64,000 bases of DNA from Prevotellaceae bacterium (lineage in GTDB: Bacteria; Bacteroidota; Bacteroidia; Bacteroidales; Bacteroidaceae), in the NCBI GenBank assembly GCA_028723525.1, contig JAQYET010000076.1, forward strand, positions 62,001 through 126,000, given 5' to 3'. Shown piece after piece: positions 35,606 through 43,616 of this stretch. The stretch's first letter is position 1. Each line of letters opens with the position of its first letter. Below the pieces are notes generated by a model. That model had not been told where the DNA came from. It made no database searches and saw only the letters and a list, made by a program, of their open reading frames with translations. A program made the translations under genes and the position numbers.

Positions 35606-35611
35606 CCACAT

Positions 35612-35681
35612 CTTTATTTGCGATTTCGGGATTATTGAAATCATTTTTGGGTTGGTGCGTCCTGTACCAACCCGTTTTTTT
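35612..35681 (+). ncRNA. Candidate small RNA of about 70 nt
   Basis: A promoter pattern (35574-35605) predicts a start near 35612. The short transcript would contain a hairpin GATTTC (35622-35627) / GAAATC (35637-35642), then a classical terminator GGGTTGGT (35649-35656) / ACCAACCC (35666-35673) followed by GTTTTTTT. The next promoter, for rpsP, is over 110 nt downstream, so this looks like an independent RNA rather than the rpsP leader. I do not recognise the family. Confidence 0.5.
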
Positions 35682-35795
35682 ATCTTTCCATTCAACAATA
35701 TTGAGAGTAATTTATGGCAACATACAGCCTGATAAAAAAAGTTAATTGTTTTGAGTTATGTGCCATGAAATGAACGATATGTTGCCGAAATGTTG

Positions 35796-35803
35796 TAACT
35801 TTG
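35796..35803 (+). promoter_or_regulatory. -7 element of rpsP
   Basis: TAACTTTG at 35796-35803, 62 nt before the rpsP ATG. The -33 region does not match well. Confidence 0.5.
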
Positions 35804-35865
35804 CAGCCGCTACTACGTGATAGTGGCATAAAATTCAAACCTAATAAACATTAAACAACAACAAA

Positions 35866-36426
35866 ATGGCAACAAAAATCAGATTGCAGCGAGGCGGTCG
35901 TAAGGGCTATGCGTTCTACCGTATCGTTATCGCTGACTCAAGAGCACCACGTGATGGTAGATTTACTGAAAAGATTGGTACCTACAATCCTAACACCAAT
36001 CCTGCCACAGTAGATTTGAATTTCGAACGAGCTCTGCACTGGGTAGAGGTCGGAGCACAGCCGACAGATACCGTTCGCAACATTCTCAAGAATGAGGGCG
36101 TGTATCTGATGAAGCACTTGCGCGGTGGCGTTAAGAAGGGTGCGTTTGATGAGGCAGCTGCTCAGACAAAGTTCGACGCATGGAAGAGTGCAAAGGAAAA
36201 GGGCTTCGAGGCTATTCGTGATAGCGAGGCTAAGGCGAAGAAAGAGGCTAAGGCTAAGGAACTCGATGCTGAAAAGAAAATCAACGAGGCAATAGCAAAG
36301 AAGGTGGCAGAGAAGAAAGCCGCAGAGGTTGCTGCCAAGGCAGAGGCTGAAGCCGCTGCAAACGCAGAAGAAGCTGCTGCAAATGCAGAGGAACCTGTTG
36401 CAGAAGAAGCACCGGCAGAGGCTTAG
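35866..36426 (+). CDS. rpsP: 30S ribosomal protein S16 with long C-terminal extension
   Basis: Residues 1-85 are S16 ([52 protein letters not shown] region), an early-assembly protein of the small subunit. The total is 186 residues, about twice the E. coli length. The extra part (about 95-186) is an Ala/Lys/Glu-rich helical or coiled segment ending in an acidic Ala/Glu-rich tail. Such extensions are common in Bacteroidetes S16. It is a single-gene unit ending at a very strong terminator. Confidence 0.96.
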   Translation: MATKIRLQRGGRKGYAFYRIVIADSRAPRDGRFTEKIGTYNPNTNPATVDLNFERALHWVEVGAQPTDTVRNILKNEGVYLMKHLRGGVKKGAFDEAAAQTKFDAWKSAKEKGFEAIRDSEAKAKKEAKAKELDAEKKINEAIAKKVAEKKAAEVAAKAEAEAAANAEEAAANAEEPVAEEAPAEA

Positions 36427-36450
36427 TTTTCCTTTCCATTCAGTACAGAT

Positions 36451-36495
36451 AAAAAAATCGGAGTATCGCCTTTCTGGCGATACTCCGATTTTTTT
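36451..36495 (+). terminator. Very strong terminator of rpsP
   Basis: A 20-bp perfect stem (36451-36470 with 36476-36495) has a 5-nt loop TTTCT and runs of A and T at its ends, so it could stop transcription from both directions. Confidence 0.95.
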
Positions 36496-36540
36496 GTCCC
36501 TCTTCAAGGAATGTTTTGCCTTAAATCTTGAAATGTGATA

Positions 36541-36580
36541 ACGAGTGTTGAGCGTATAAAACATTACGCTCAACACTCGT
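36541..36580. repeat. 16-bp inverted repeat between rpsP and rho
   Basis: ACGAGTGTTGAGCGTA (36541-36556) pairs with 36565-36580 across an 8-nt loop. It lies 13 nt beyond the rho stop on the minus strand. It lacks a T tract on that side, so it may be a 3'-end stabilising hairpin rather than an intrinsic terminator. Confidence 0.7.
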
Positions 36581-36592
36581 AGTATTATCTCG

Positions 36593-38575
36593 TTAAGAGT
36601 TCATTGTGAGCAAGAACTCCTCGTTGCTCAAAGCTCTTTCCATGCGGTCGTGTATGGTGTCCATTGCTTCCATTGATGTCATGTCGGCAATATACTTCCG
36701 GAGTATCCACATTCGGTCGAGCGTAACCTTGTCTTGCAGGAGGTCGTCGCGGCGTGTGCTTGAGGCAACAAGGTTCACTGCCGGGAAGATTCGCTTGTTG
36801 CTCAACGAGCGGTCGAGCTGCAATTCCATGTTACCGGTGCCCTTGAACTCCTCGAATATCACCTCGTCCATTTTCGAGCCGGTGTCTATCAGTGCCGTGG
36901 CGATAATGGTCAGTGAGCCGCCTCCCTCGATGTTGCGTGCCGCTCCGAAGAAACGCTTCGGCTTTTGCAGTGCATTGGCGTCAACACCACCGGTGAGCAC
37001 CTTTCCACTTGCCGGCGCAACGGTGTTATAGGCGCGTGCAAGGCGCGTTATGGAGTCGAGGAATATCACCACGTCGTGTCCGCACTCCACCATTCTCTTT
37101 GCCTTTTCGAGCACTATGCCGGCAATCTTCACGTGACGCTCTGCCGGCTCGTCAAACGTAGAAGCGATAACTTCCGCGTTGACAGTCCTTGCCATGTCGG
37201 TCACGTCCTCCGGTCGCTCGTCTATCAGGAGCATCATAAGATAAGCCTCGGGGTGGTTTGCTGCGATTGCGTTTGCTATGTCCTTCATGAGGATAGTCTT
37301 ACCGGTCTTTGGCTGAGCCACAATCAGTGCGCGCTGTCCTTTTCCGATAGGGGCAAACAAATCCACAACTCTCGTGCTCAGGTTCGTGGTCTTGGGGTCG
37401 CCGCAGAGTTCGTATTTCTCGTTGGGGAAGAGTGGGGTGAGATGCTCGAAAGACACGCGGTCGCGGACTTCAGACGGTTCTCTGCCGTTGATTTTGTCGA
37501 TACTTGTCAGTGGGAAATATTTCTCTCCCTCGTGCGGCGGGCGCACGTTGCACTGCAGGACATCGCCGGTTTTCAGACCGTAACGCTTCACCTGCGCGGC
37601 AGAAACGTAAACATCGTCGGGCGAAGAGAGGTAGTTATAGTCGCTTGAGCGTATGAAACCGTATCCGTCGGGCATTATTTCGAGCACGCCGTTTGCCTTT
37701 ATGATGTCGGAGAAGTCAAACTCTTCCTCCACCACATCGCTGTTTGAAACCGGGATAAACTGCTGCACCGGTTGCAAGGGTTGCATCATCGGTGTAGTAG
37801 GATTATCGAGCATGTCGTATATAGGCATTGCTGCATGGTCTTCTATCGGCAGGTCGATTGAGATGATGAAGTCGGTGCCGTCTCCCGGGTCGCCTTCCCA
37901 CACGCAGTCTTCCAGTGCCTCGCGCTTCATATCCATACCCTCGTTGTGGGCGTTCACCTTAGCCTGCAACTGCTGTATGAGGTTTGTTTCCTCTTCGTTT
38001 TCTGCTGCCGCCGGTTCCGAAGAAAACTCTTCTTCCGGAATGAAATCACCGTTGTGTTCTGTGGTTTCTGCCACATAATTTTCCTGTTCCCTCACAGTGT
38101 CTTCTGTTTGTTCCACAACCTGCTCCTCTGTTCGTTGTTGTTCTTCAAGTGCTTTCCTCGCTTCTTCTGCAGCAATCTCCGCCTTCGATTTCCTTCCGCG
38201 TTTCTTTGCAGGTGCCTTCACCGGTTCTTCTGCCGGCAGTTCCTCGGCGTTATTCTCTGTCGCAGGTTCTGTTTTTTCCTCCTGCTCCTTGAAAAGTTGC
38301 TGCTGTTCCGCAGGCTTCTGCTTCTTTGTGTCAAAGTTTTCGCCCTCCTTACCGTTCACGGAATATACCCTGTCGGTTTCCTTTTTCTGTATTCTTGTTC
38401 TGCGTCTCTTAGCTCCGAGCGGGTTCTTCTCGCTTTCGAGCACAGCCTGTTTGTCCAGAATGGCGTAAATAAGACTCTGCTGATTGGCATCTGCCGCAAC
38501 GTCAGCTTCAATTTCTTTTGCAATATTTCCCAGTTCGGAAATATCCTTAGATGATAATTCGTCTATTGTGTACAT
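36593..38575 (-). CDS. rho: Transcription termination factor Rho with long disordered insert
   Basis: Rho is the hexameric RNA helicase that ends transcription. The 660-residue protein has a short N-terminal Rho_N-like helix region (1-50), a very long charged, low-complexity insert (about 50-270, rich in Glu, Gln, Lys and Ala with KKRGRKSK), an RNA-binding cold-shock-like domain ([21 protein letters not shown], about 290-370) and the ATPase core with Walker A PKTGKT near 420-430, [10 protein letters not shown] and [14 protein letters not shown]. coli Rho has about 419 residues. In Bacteroides thetaiotaomicron the Rho disordered region drives phase separation; the same use here is likely but inferred. 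Confidence 0.96.
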   Translation of the reverse strand: MYTIDELSSKDISELGNIAKEIEADVAADANQQSLIYAILDKQAVLESEKNPLGAKRRRTRIQKKETDRVYSVNGKEGENFDTKKQKPAEQQQLFKEQEEKTEPATENNAEELPAEEPVKAPAKKRGRKSKAEIAAEEARKALEEQQRTEEQVVEQTEDTVREQENYVAETTEHNGDFIPEEEFSSEPAAAENEEETNLIQQLQAKVNAHNEGMDMKREALEDCVWEGDPGDGTDFIISIDLPIEDHAAMPIYDMLDNPTTPMMQPLQPVQQFIPVSNSDVVEEEFDFSDIIKANGVLEIMPDGYGFIRSSDYNYLSSPDDVYVSAAQVKRYGLKTGDVLQCNVRPPHEGEKYFPLTSIDKINGREPSEVRDRVSFEHLTPLFPNEKYELCGDPKTTNLSTRVVDLFAPIGKGQRALIVAQPKTGKTILMKDIANAIAANHPEAYLMMLLIDERPEDVTDMARTVNAEVIASTFDEPAERHVKIAGIVLEKAKRMVECGHDVVIFLDSITRLARAYNTVAPASGKVLTGGVDANALQKPKRFFGAARNIEGGGSLTIIATALIDTGSKMDEVIFEEFKGTGNMELQLDRSLSNKRIFPAVNLVASSTRRDDLLQDKVTLDRMWILRKYIADMTSMEAMDTIHDRMERALSNEEFLLTMNS

Positions 38576-38653
38576 ACGTAATATTGATATGCAAAATTAA
38601 GATTGTTTGTTGTTTCACGAGTGGAAACAATACGAGTGTTTATAAAAACGATG

Positions 38654-38661
38654 CAAAGGTA
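38654..38661 (-). promoter_or_regulatory. -7 element of rho (minus strand)
   Basis: Read on the minus strand, TACCTTTG at 38661-38654 gives a leader of about 70 nt to the rho ATG. A TTTG at 38677-38674 is too close (12 nt) to be a standard -33. Confidence 0.5.
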
Positions 38662-38810
38662 CGCATTTTTTTTCAAACCTGCATGATAAATCCTTGTTTT
38701 TGTTCGATACTGATGCCTATTTAGTTTTTTTTAGCACAATGATGCAAAATCTGAACTTTTTGATTTTGATATACCTGCTTTTGCCGTGCAATACATCTCT
38801 AACGGTATTG

Positions 38811-38894
38811 CAAAATCGCCGAAATTGCAAACCAAATTCGGCGATTTTACTTTTCAAATTCGGCGAAATTGGTCGGTAAAATCGCCGGTTTTAC
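38811..38894. repeat. Four-unit 22-bp-period palindromic element, copy D
   Basis: Units are at 38811-38828, 38833-38850, 38855-38872 and 38877-38894, with spacers AAAC, TTTT and TCGG. It lies between the divergent rho gene and tRNA-Lys, upstream of both promoters. Apart from this element and the two promoters I see nothing in the 561-nt gap 38576-39136. Confidence 0.9.
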
Positions 38895-39062
38895 TTTCCC
38901 CTTTGCCACAAAGCACATTCCATGTTGATGCAAACGAGCCTCCCATTCTCCGTAAACGGCTTTTCATTATATTCTAATAAGGTGTATTCAAGGAAAACCT
39001 TTGTGATATTTTAGGTATATTATGGGCTCAAAGATGTTTTTCAAAAAAAAATAAAGAAATGC

Positions 39063-39093
39063 TTGGAGGTTATAAAAAAAGATTGTACCTTTG
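39063..39093 (+). promoter_or_regulatory. Promoter of tRNA-Lys
   Basis: TTG at 39063-39065 and TACCTTTG at 39086-39093 are separated by 20 nt. The transcript would start close to 39100, leaving about 37 nt of 5' leader. Confidence 0.7.
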
Positions 39094-39136
39094 CACTCGC
39101 ATTTCGGAAATGACCCTTTCGGGTGCACAAAACGAT

Positions 39137-39209
39137 GCGCTTGTAGCTCAGTTGGTAGAGCACCTGACTCTTAATCAGGGTGTCCAGGGTTCGAGCCCCT
39201 GCAGGCGTA
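39137..39209 (+). tRNA. tRNA-Lys (anticodon CTT)
   Basis: The 73-nt cloverleaf has acceptor stem GCGCTTG/CAGGCGT with G:U wobble pairs, D-arm GCTCAGTTGGTAGAGC, anticodon stem CCTGA/TCAGG with loop CTCTTAA (anticodon CTT at 39170-39172), and T-arm CAGGG TTCGAGC CCCTG. Discriminator is A (39209). The 3' CCA is not encoded (CAA follows). A terminator hairpin begins 3 nt later. Confidence 0.97.
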
Positions 39210-39212
39210 CAA

Positions 39213-39243
39213 AGAGGAAAGTTGAACACTTCAACTTTCCTCT
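39213..39243 (+). terminator. Terminator of tRNA-Lys
   Basis: A 14-bp stem AGAGGAAAGTTGAA (39213-39226) / TTCAACTTTCCTCT (39230-39243) with a CAC loop, followed by CTTTCGTTT. Confidence 0.85.
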
Positions 39244-39294
39244 CTTTCGTTTATGGACGTGATGCTGCCGGTCGGCAGGCGCAGGCTACTGCTC

Positions 39295-39798
39295 TTATCT
39301 GTTCGCCTCCCTCGCCATTCTGAACATTGAGCGGGGGAGATGACAGTAGCCGTTGGGGTTCTTGTCGAGGTAATCCTGATGATATTCCTCGGCTTCGTAG
39401 AAGTTATCCAGCGGCTTCAGTTCCACGGCTAACCAATCTCCTACCTCTCGCTGCACGCGGTCGTAAACCTTCTGTAGCACAGGTTTATCCTCCGCATCAA
39501 TGAAATAGATACCCGTGCGATACTGTGGACCGATGTCATTCCCCTGTCTGTCGAAACTCGTTGGGTCAATAGACTTGAAATACATGTCTGTGAGAAATTC
39601 CAATGTGATTACTTCCGGGTCGTAAACCACACGCACTGTCTCGGCAAATCCGGTGCTGCCGCTGCATACTTCTCTGTAAGTGGGGGCTTTGGTGTTGCCG
39701 TTGGCGTATCCCACTTGCGTTTCCTTAACGCCACGCATTTGTTTTAAGTAGTGTTCAGTGCCCCAAAAACATCCTCCGGCGAAATAAATCTCTTTCAT
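39295..39798 (-). CDS. msrA: Peptide-methionine (S)-S-oxide reductase MsrA
   Basis: MsrA repairs oxidised methionine in proteins. The 167-residue protein begins MKEIYFAGGCFWGTEHYLKQ with catalytic Cys10 in the GCFWG motif, and has YHQDYLDKNPNGYCH near the C-terminus, where Cys may serve in recycling. I chose the ATG at 39798 because it matches the family start; a longer frame to 39867 adds a non-conserved 23 residues. There is no MsrB domain. Confidence 0.95.
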   Translation of the reverse strand: MKEIYFAGGCFWGTEHYLKQMRGVKETQVGYANGNTKAPTYREVCSGSTGFAETVRVVYDPEVITLEFLTDMYFKSIDPTSFDRQGNDIGPQYRTGIYFIDAEDKPVLQKVYDRVQREVGDWLAVELKPLDNFYEAEEYHQDYLDKNPNGYCHLPRSMFRMAREANR

Positions 39799-39899
39799 TT
39801 TTTTATATTTGTCGTTTTCTTTATCGAACCGCAACATTGTGAGAATGACGCAAGTCTTGACACTCATAATTTTGGTTGCAGATGATTATTATATGTGCA

Positions 39900-39936
39900 C
39901 AAAGATACGATAATTTCTGATTTTTCGTTACCTTTG
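39900..39936. promoter_or_regulatory. Divergent -7 elements between msrA and the MscS-type gene
   Basis: A minus-strand TATCTTTG (39907-39900) faces msrA and a plus-strand TACCTTTG (39929-39936) faces the MscS-type gene. Neither has a clear -33 TTTG. Confidence 0.45.
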
Positions 39937-39961
39937 CAAGTGAATTTTAATAAAAAAGGAA

Positions 39962-41125
39962 ATGAAGAATATCGTATTGCTGGTGGAACGGCTGATAAAT
40001 ATATGCGGACTTACGGGCGACGCAGTGCCCGTCGTGCGCCATGTCTTGCTTGTGTTGATAACCGTTTTGATTGCTGCCGCCTCTGAATTGGTGTGGCGCA
40101 AAATCATCGTTCCGATTATCGTTAAAGCTACGAAGAAGACAAAGAGCACTTGGGACGACATCCTTCTCAACAGGCGTGTTCTGCTTTCTGCCGGGCATAT
40201 CGCACCGGCGGTGGTGGTGTGGGCGCTGCTGCCGTGGGTGTTCTATCAGTTCCCGACGGTGCAAACTGTGCTTACCCGGCTCACGGCGATATATATCACG
40301 GTGATGTCGGTGGCTACAGTAATAGCATTTATCGACTCTTTCAAACTTTTGGAGGGCGAAAAACGCACAGCGACACAGCAGTATTTTTACACCTTCTTTG
40401 GGCTGTTGAAGATAGTGATGATTTTCATTGCCGTTATAGTTGTTGTCTCGATAGCGATAAACAGGAACCCGATGGTGTTGTTTGCCGGTCTCGGTGCAAC
40501 GTCGGCAATACTGATGCTGGTGTTTCAAGACACCATTACCGGGCTTGTGGCAGGAGTGCGCCTTACAAGCAATGACATGCTTGCAAAAGGCGATTGGATT
40601 ACGGTGCAGAACTCGGGTATCGACGGGATAGTGGAGGAAATGACACTGACAACCGTCAAGGTGCGCAATTTCGACAATACGATAATGACAATATCGCCCA
40701 AGACTTTGGTGAACGACTCGTTCTGCAACTGGAAAGGAATGGAGGAGAGTGCGGGCAGAAGAGTGGTGAAGCGACTGTTTTATGATTTCCGAAAGGTGGG
40801 GATTGTTGACAATGAAACGCGCTCCGTGCTTGTAGGTAAAGGCTATTTCAATGACGGCGACATAGCGAAAGATGCAGTCAATGTGACGCTTCTGAGAAAT
40901 TATGTGGAGCGTTGGCTGAAGGGAAACAGTGCCGTTAATCCCGAAATGATGATACTCGTGAAGCAGGCAGAGGCAACACAGAGCGGGCTTGCCGTTGACT
41001 TTATCTTCTTCTTGAAGAACAAAGGCGGAGTGCCTTACGAGCATGACATCTCCGGAATAATGGAATATATAATAGCCATAACGCCTGATTTCGGACTGAG
41101 AATTTACCAGCAGACTTCAATCTGA
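39962..41125 (+). CDS. MscS-family mechanosensitive channel (YbdG-like)
   Basis: The 387-residue protein has about five membrane segments (roughly 22-45, 75-95, 103-125, 143-165 and 170-200). The last carries the MscS pore-helix pattern GLGATSAILMLVFQDTITGLVAGVRL (about 176-201). The cytoplasmic beta domain follows (DWITVQNSGIDGIVEEMTLTTVKVRNFDNT). Length and the C-terminal region resemble YbdG rather than small MscS. Such channels release solutes on hypo-osmotic shock. DUF2284 follows after 15 nt. Confidence 0.9.
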   Translation: MKNIVLLVERLINICGLTGDAVPVVRHVLLVLITVLIAAASELVWRKIIVPIIVKATKKTKSTWDDILLNRRVLLSAGHIAPAVVVWALLPWVFYQFPTVQTVLTRLTAIYITVMSVATVIAFIDSFKLLEGEKRTATQQYFYTFFGLLKIVMIFIAVIVVVSIAINRNPMVLFAGLGATSAILMLVFQDTITGLVAGVRLTSNDMLAKGDWITVQNSGIDGIVEEMTLTTVKVRNFDNTIMTISPKTLVNDSFCNWKGMEESAGRRVVKRLFYDFRKVGIVDNETRSVLVGKGYFNDGDIAKDAVNVTLLRNYVERWLKGNSAVNPEMMILVKQAEATQSGLAVDFIFFLKNKGGVPYEHDISGIMEYIIAITPDFGLRIYQQTSI

Positions 41126-41140
41126 CCATTATGCGCCATT

Positions 41141-41725
41141 ATGACAATGCCTGATAGAGAACAAGATAAGATGAAACAGATGTCACAAAACCTTACATAT
41201 ACCGTGGAAAGGTTCACCGCAGACGTCTCTGCAAAGGATTATATAGAGCGGTTTCGCAATGTTGACTACTTCGTGGAACTATGCCGCAAGTGCGATAACT
41301 ACGGCAAACGTTATGGCTGTCCGCCGTTCGAGAAGTCGCAACTTGATGTGATTGACACCTATCGGCAGGTGTGGATTATGGGCATAAAGATTGTGCCTGA
41401 CGACCCTACCTTGCCCTTGAGTGCTGCCAACGACCTGATGTCGCCGGTCATAGGAGAGATGAACGCCGAACTGCTTGAGAAGGAACGCCGGTTGGGTGGC
41501 TATGCTTTCGGGTTCGTAGGGAAGTGCCCTTACTGCGGCGGTGCGCCCTGCCGGCGCATAGAAGGCAAACCGTGCAGACATCCCGACAAGGTGCGACCCT
41601 CCCTTGAAGCATACGGTTTTGATATGAGCAAGACCGCAAAGGAGTTGTTCGGACTGGAAATAAAATGGAGCGACGGGGTGCATATTCCGGAATATCTTAC
41701 GTTGGTTTGCGGGATATTCCATTGA
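41141..41725 (+). CDS. DUF2284 cysteine-rich, metal-binding protein
   Basis: The 194-residue protein has two cysteine groups: C48, C51 and C60 (CRKCDNYGKRYGCPPF) and C129, C132, C137 and C145 (KCPYCGGAPCRRIEGKPC), followed by HPDKVRPSLEAYGFDM. This is the DUF2284 pattern, believed to bind an iron-sulphur cluster or metal; the function is unknown. It follows the MscS-type gene closely, and its 3' side converges with ferritin across a terminator. Confidence 0.85.
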   Translation: MTMPDREQDKMKQMSQNLTYTVERFTADVSAKDYIERFRNVDYFVELCRKCDNYGKRYGCPPFEKSQLDVIDTYRQVWIMGIKIVPDDPTLPLSAANDLMSPVIGEMNAELLEKERRLGGYAFGFVGKCPYCGGAPCRRIEGKPCRHPDKVRPSLEAYGFDMSKTAKELFGLEIKWSDGVHIPEYLTLVCGIFH

Positions 41726-41737
41726 CAACAACGCACG

Positions 41738-41771
41738 AATGCCCGGTAACATACACTGCTACCGGGCATTC
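41738..41771. terminator. Hairpin between DUF2284 and ferritin genes
   Basis: A 12-bp stem GAATGCCCGGTA (41738-41749) / TACCGGGCATTC (41760-41771) lies between convergent genes. The T tract is weak. Confidence 0.7.
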
Positions 41772-41828
41772 TTAATATGGTTTCTTATATCTGTAATCCT
41801 GTTGATTGCTTGATATATCGGCTGCAAT

Positions 41829-42314
41829 TTACTGTTGCTTGCCCAGACGATGGTCAAGCATACCGATGCCATGACCTTGGTTGTTGATGAAGAAGTCGAG
41901 TATAGCCTTAACGCTGTCTTCCTCTTCCACCTGCTCGTCGATGAACTTCGACAGTAGGTTTGCAGACGCGCGGTCTTTTTCTTCGTCGGCAACATCAGCC
42001 AGTTTGTTTATAAGGTTTGTCACTTCCTGCTCGTGCTTGTAGGTCATTTCGAACACTTCCTGTGGACTCTTGAAATCTGTCGGCACATCCTTTATCGCTG
42101 TCACGTTAGCTTTTCCGCCACGGCTCAGCACGTAGTTTGCCATTTCCAAAGCGTGCTCTCTTTCCTCTTCACTCTGCCTGAACATCCATGTCGCAAAGCC
42201 TTTCCAGCCGTTTGCACGGAACCAAAATGCCATTTCAAGATATAGATTGCTTGACCATAATTCCGCTTCGATTTGCACGTTGAACGCATCCTGCATTTTC
42301 TTACTGATTGTCAT
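41829..42314 (-). CDS. Non-haem ferritin
   Basis: The 161-residue four-helix protein MTISKKMQDAFNVQIEAELWSSNLYLEMAFWF carries the ferroxidase residues in the first helix (E in QIEAEL), in the second (SEEEREHALEMANY) and later (FIDEQVEEEDSV). It stores iron as a 24-mer cage and protects against oxidative damage. The ATG at 42314 matches the ferritin start; a longer frame to 42407 adds 31 non-conserved residues in the leader. Confidence 0.95.
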   Translation of the reverse strand: MTISKKMQDAFNVQIEAELWSSNLYLEMAFWFRANGWKGFATWMFRQSEEEREHALEMANYVLSRGGKANVTAIKDVPTDFKSPQEVFEMTYKHEQEVTNLINKLADVADEEKDRASANLLSKFIDEQVEEEDSVKAILDFFINNQGHGIGMLDHRLGKQQ

Positions 42315-42429
42315 AATGTTTCTTTTTATACGGTTAATGTCTATTATACTTTTATTCCCAATGCACCGAGCAGGCAGGCTCTTATCTGTTATTATGCCAT
42401 GTATCACCTTCTTGGTTGCATTATTTTTA

Positions 42430-42461
42430 CAAATGTACGTATTTTCTGCGTAGAATACAAA
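42430..42461 (-). promoter_or_regulatory. Promoter of the ferritin gene (minus strand)
   Basis: On the minus strand TTTG (42461-42458) and TACATTTG (42437-42430) are separated by 20 nt. The leader to the ATG is about 110 nt. Confidence 0.75.
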
Positions 42462-42567
42462 TATTTAACATAAATTGTGTGCCTTGAACCGTAATCTTTT
42501 ATCTTAGTTCAAGGCTTGCTTTTCATCCCTGTTGGGCGTTACGTTTAAATTCTTTAACTTGTTAAAG

Positions 42568-42598
42568 TTGAGAGTTCCGATAAAAAGCAATAAGTTTG
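42568..42598 (+). promoter_or_regulatory. Promoter of the glycosyltransferase gene
   Basis: TTG at 42568-42570 and TAAGTTTG at 42591-42598, 20 nt apart, 28 nt before the start codon. Confidence 0.65.
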
Positions 42599-42626
42599 CA
42601 AACATTTAAAACAGACCACATACGCA

Positions 42627-43565
42627 ATGCTTAGCATCATAATACCTGTATATAAGGTGGAGCAGACATTGGAGAGATGCCTGCAAAGTGTTGCTTCACA
42701 GGGATTGGAAGACTGTGAGGTGATAATGGTTGACGACGGTTCGCCTGACGGATGCGGTGAGATATGTGACCGCTGGGCAGAGAAGGACAGCCGTTTCAAG
42801 GTGCTCCACCGGTCTAATGGCGGACTAAGTGCTGCGCGTAATTCGGGCATCGAAAGGGCTGTTGGCGACCTGCTGACCTTCGTTGACTCCGATGATTACC
42901 TCGCGCCCGGCACGCTCTTGCCCTTGCTGCGCCGTATGCAGGATGACGAGGCAATAGATATTCTGGAGTATGACGTGGTGAAGCATGACGGCAATGGCAT
43001 GGAAAGGTCGCTCGGTATAGGCGAAGCAGTGTGGCACGATGCTGCGGAATATTGGTTTCGCGGGCGTGCCTACGCTCATGCTTACTCATGGAACAAGATT
43101 TACAGGCGCGCCGTTTTCTCTGCTGTTCGCTTCCCCGTGGGAAAGAATTTTGAAGATGTGCACATCCTTCCGCTACTCCTTGAAAACGCGAAAGGCAAGG
43201 TGGTGACAACCTCTCACGGCGCATATCACTACGTGGAAAACCCTAAGGGCATAACCCACAATGCCACCAACGAAGACTACCGGAGTCTGCTCGATGCTCA
43301 TGTGAGGTTTCTCGAAGGGCATCGAAGCGAAATGTGTGGCAACGACGGGAACCACTTCGCCGAATATTATGCCCATGTCCTCAATATTCAGATAACCGCT
43401 TTTGCCGATTATGGTGCAGAGGTGAGATTGCGCGGAATGAACAGTTATGTGGGGAGGTGGACCGGCATGGGAGCCGGCATTGGGTTTGTGTCATGGCTCA
43501 AGATGATGTTCGCACGCCTGTTCGGTGTGAAGTCGCTCTGCCGTTTGTTCCGCATGTTGCGATGA
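42627..43565 (+). CDS. Family 2 glycosyltransferase
   Basis: The 312-residue protein begins MLSIIIPVYKVEQTLERCLQS and has the GT-A nucleotide-sugar motifs DDGSPDG (36-42) and DSDD (87-90). There is no clear membrane span. GT2 enzymes build surface polysaccharides or glycans; donor and acceptor are unknown. It stands alone, not in a capsule cluster, with its own promoter; a weak hairpin (43588-43610) lies before the convergent dacB. Confidence 0.9.
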   Translation: MLSIIIPVYKVEQTLERCLQSVASQGLEDCEVIMVDDGSPDGCGEICDRWAEKDSRFKVLHRSNGGLSAARNSGIERAVGDLLTFVDSDDYLAPGTLLPLLRRMQDDEAIDILEYDVVKHDGNGMERSLGIGEAVWHDAAEYWFRGRAYAHAYSWNKIYRRAVFSAVRFPVGKNFEDVHILPLLLENAKGKVVTTSHGAYHYVENPKGITHNATNEDYRSLLDAHVRFLEGHRSEMCGNDGNHFAEYYAHVLNIQITAFADYGAEVRLRGMNSYVGRWTGMGAGIGFVSWLKMMFARLFGVKSLCRLFRMLR

Positions 43566-43616
43566 TAGGCGTTATAGTCTGTTGCCTCACCTGTTATATT
43601 ATATAAGGTGTCACCG

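Noticed and set aside
35450..35638. A 62-residue open frame between the TonB receptor gene and rpsP.
   Set aside because: Low-complexity composition, no family resemblance, and it runs through a promoter and into the start of the candidate small RNA.
38694..38977. Two short open frames between rho and tRNA-Lys.
   Set aside because: They run through palindromic element copy D and have no family support.
39059..39262. An open frame of 67 codons overlapping tRNA-Lys.
   Set aside because: It covers the tRNA promoter, the whole tRNA and the terminator, which fully explain the sequence.
43588..43610. A terminator between the glycosyltransferase and dacB genes.
   Set aside because: The hairpin (ACCTgTTATA / TATAAGGT) is weak, AT-rich and interrupted; not enough to list as a terminator.
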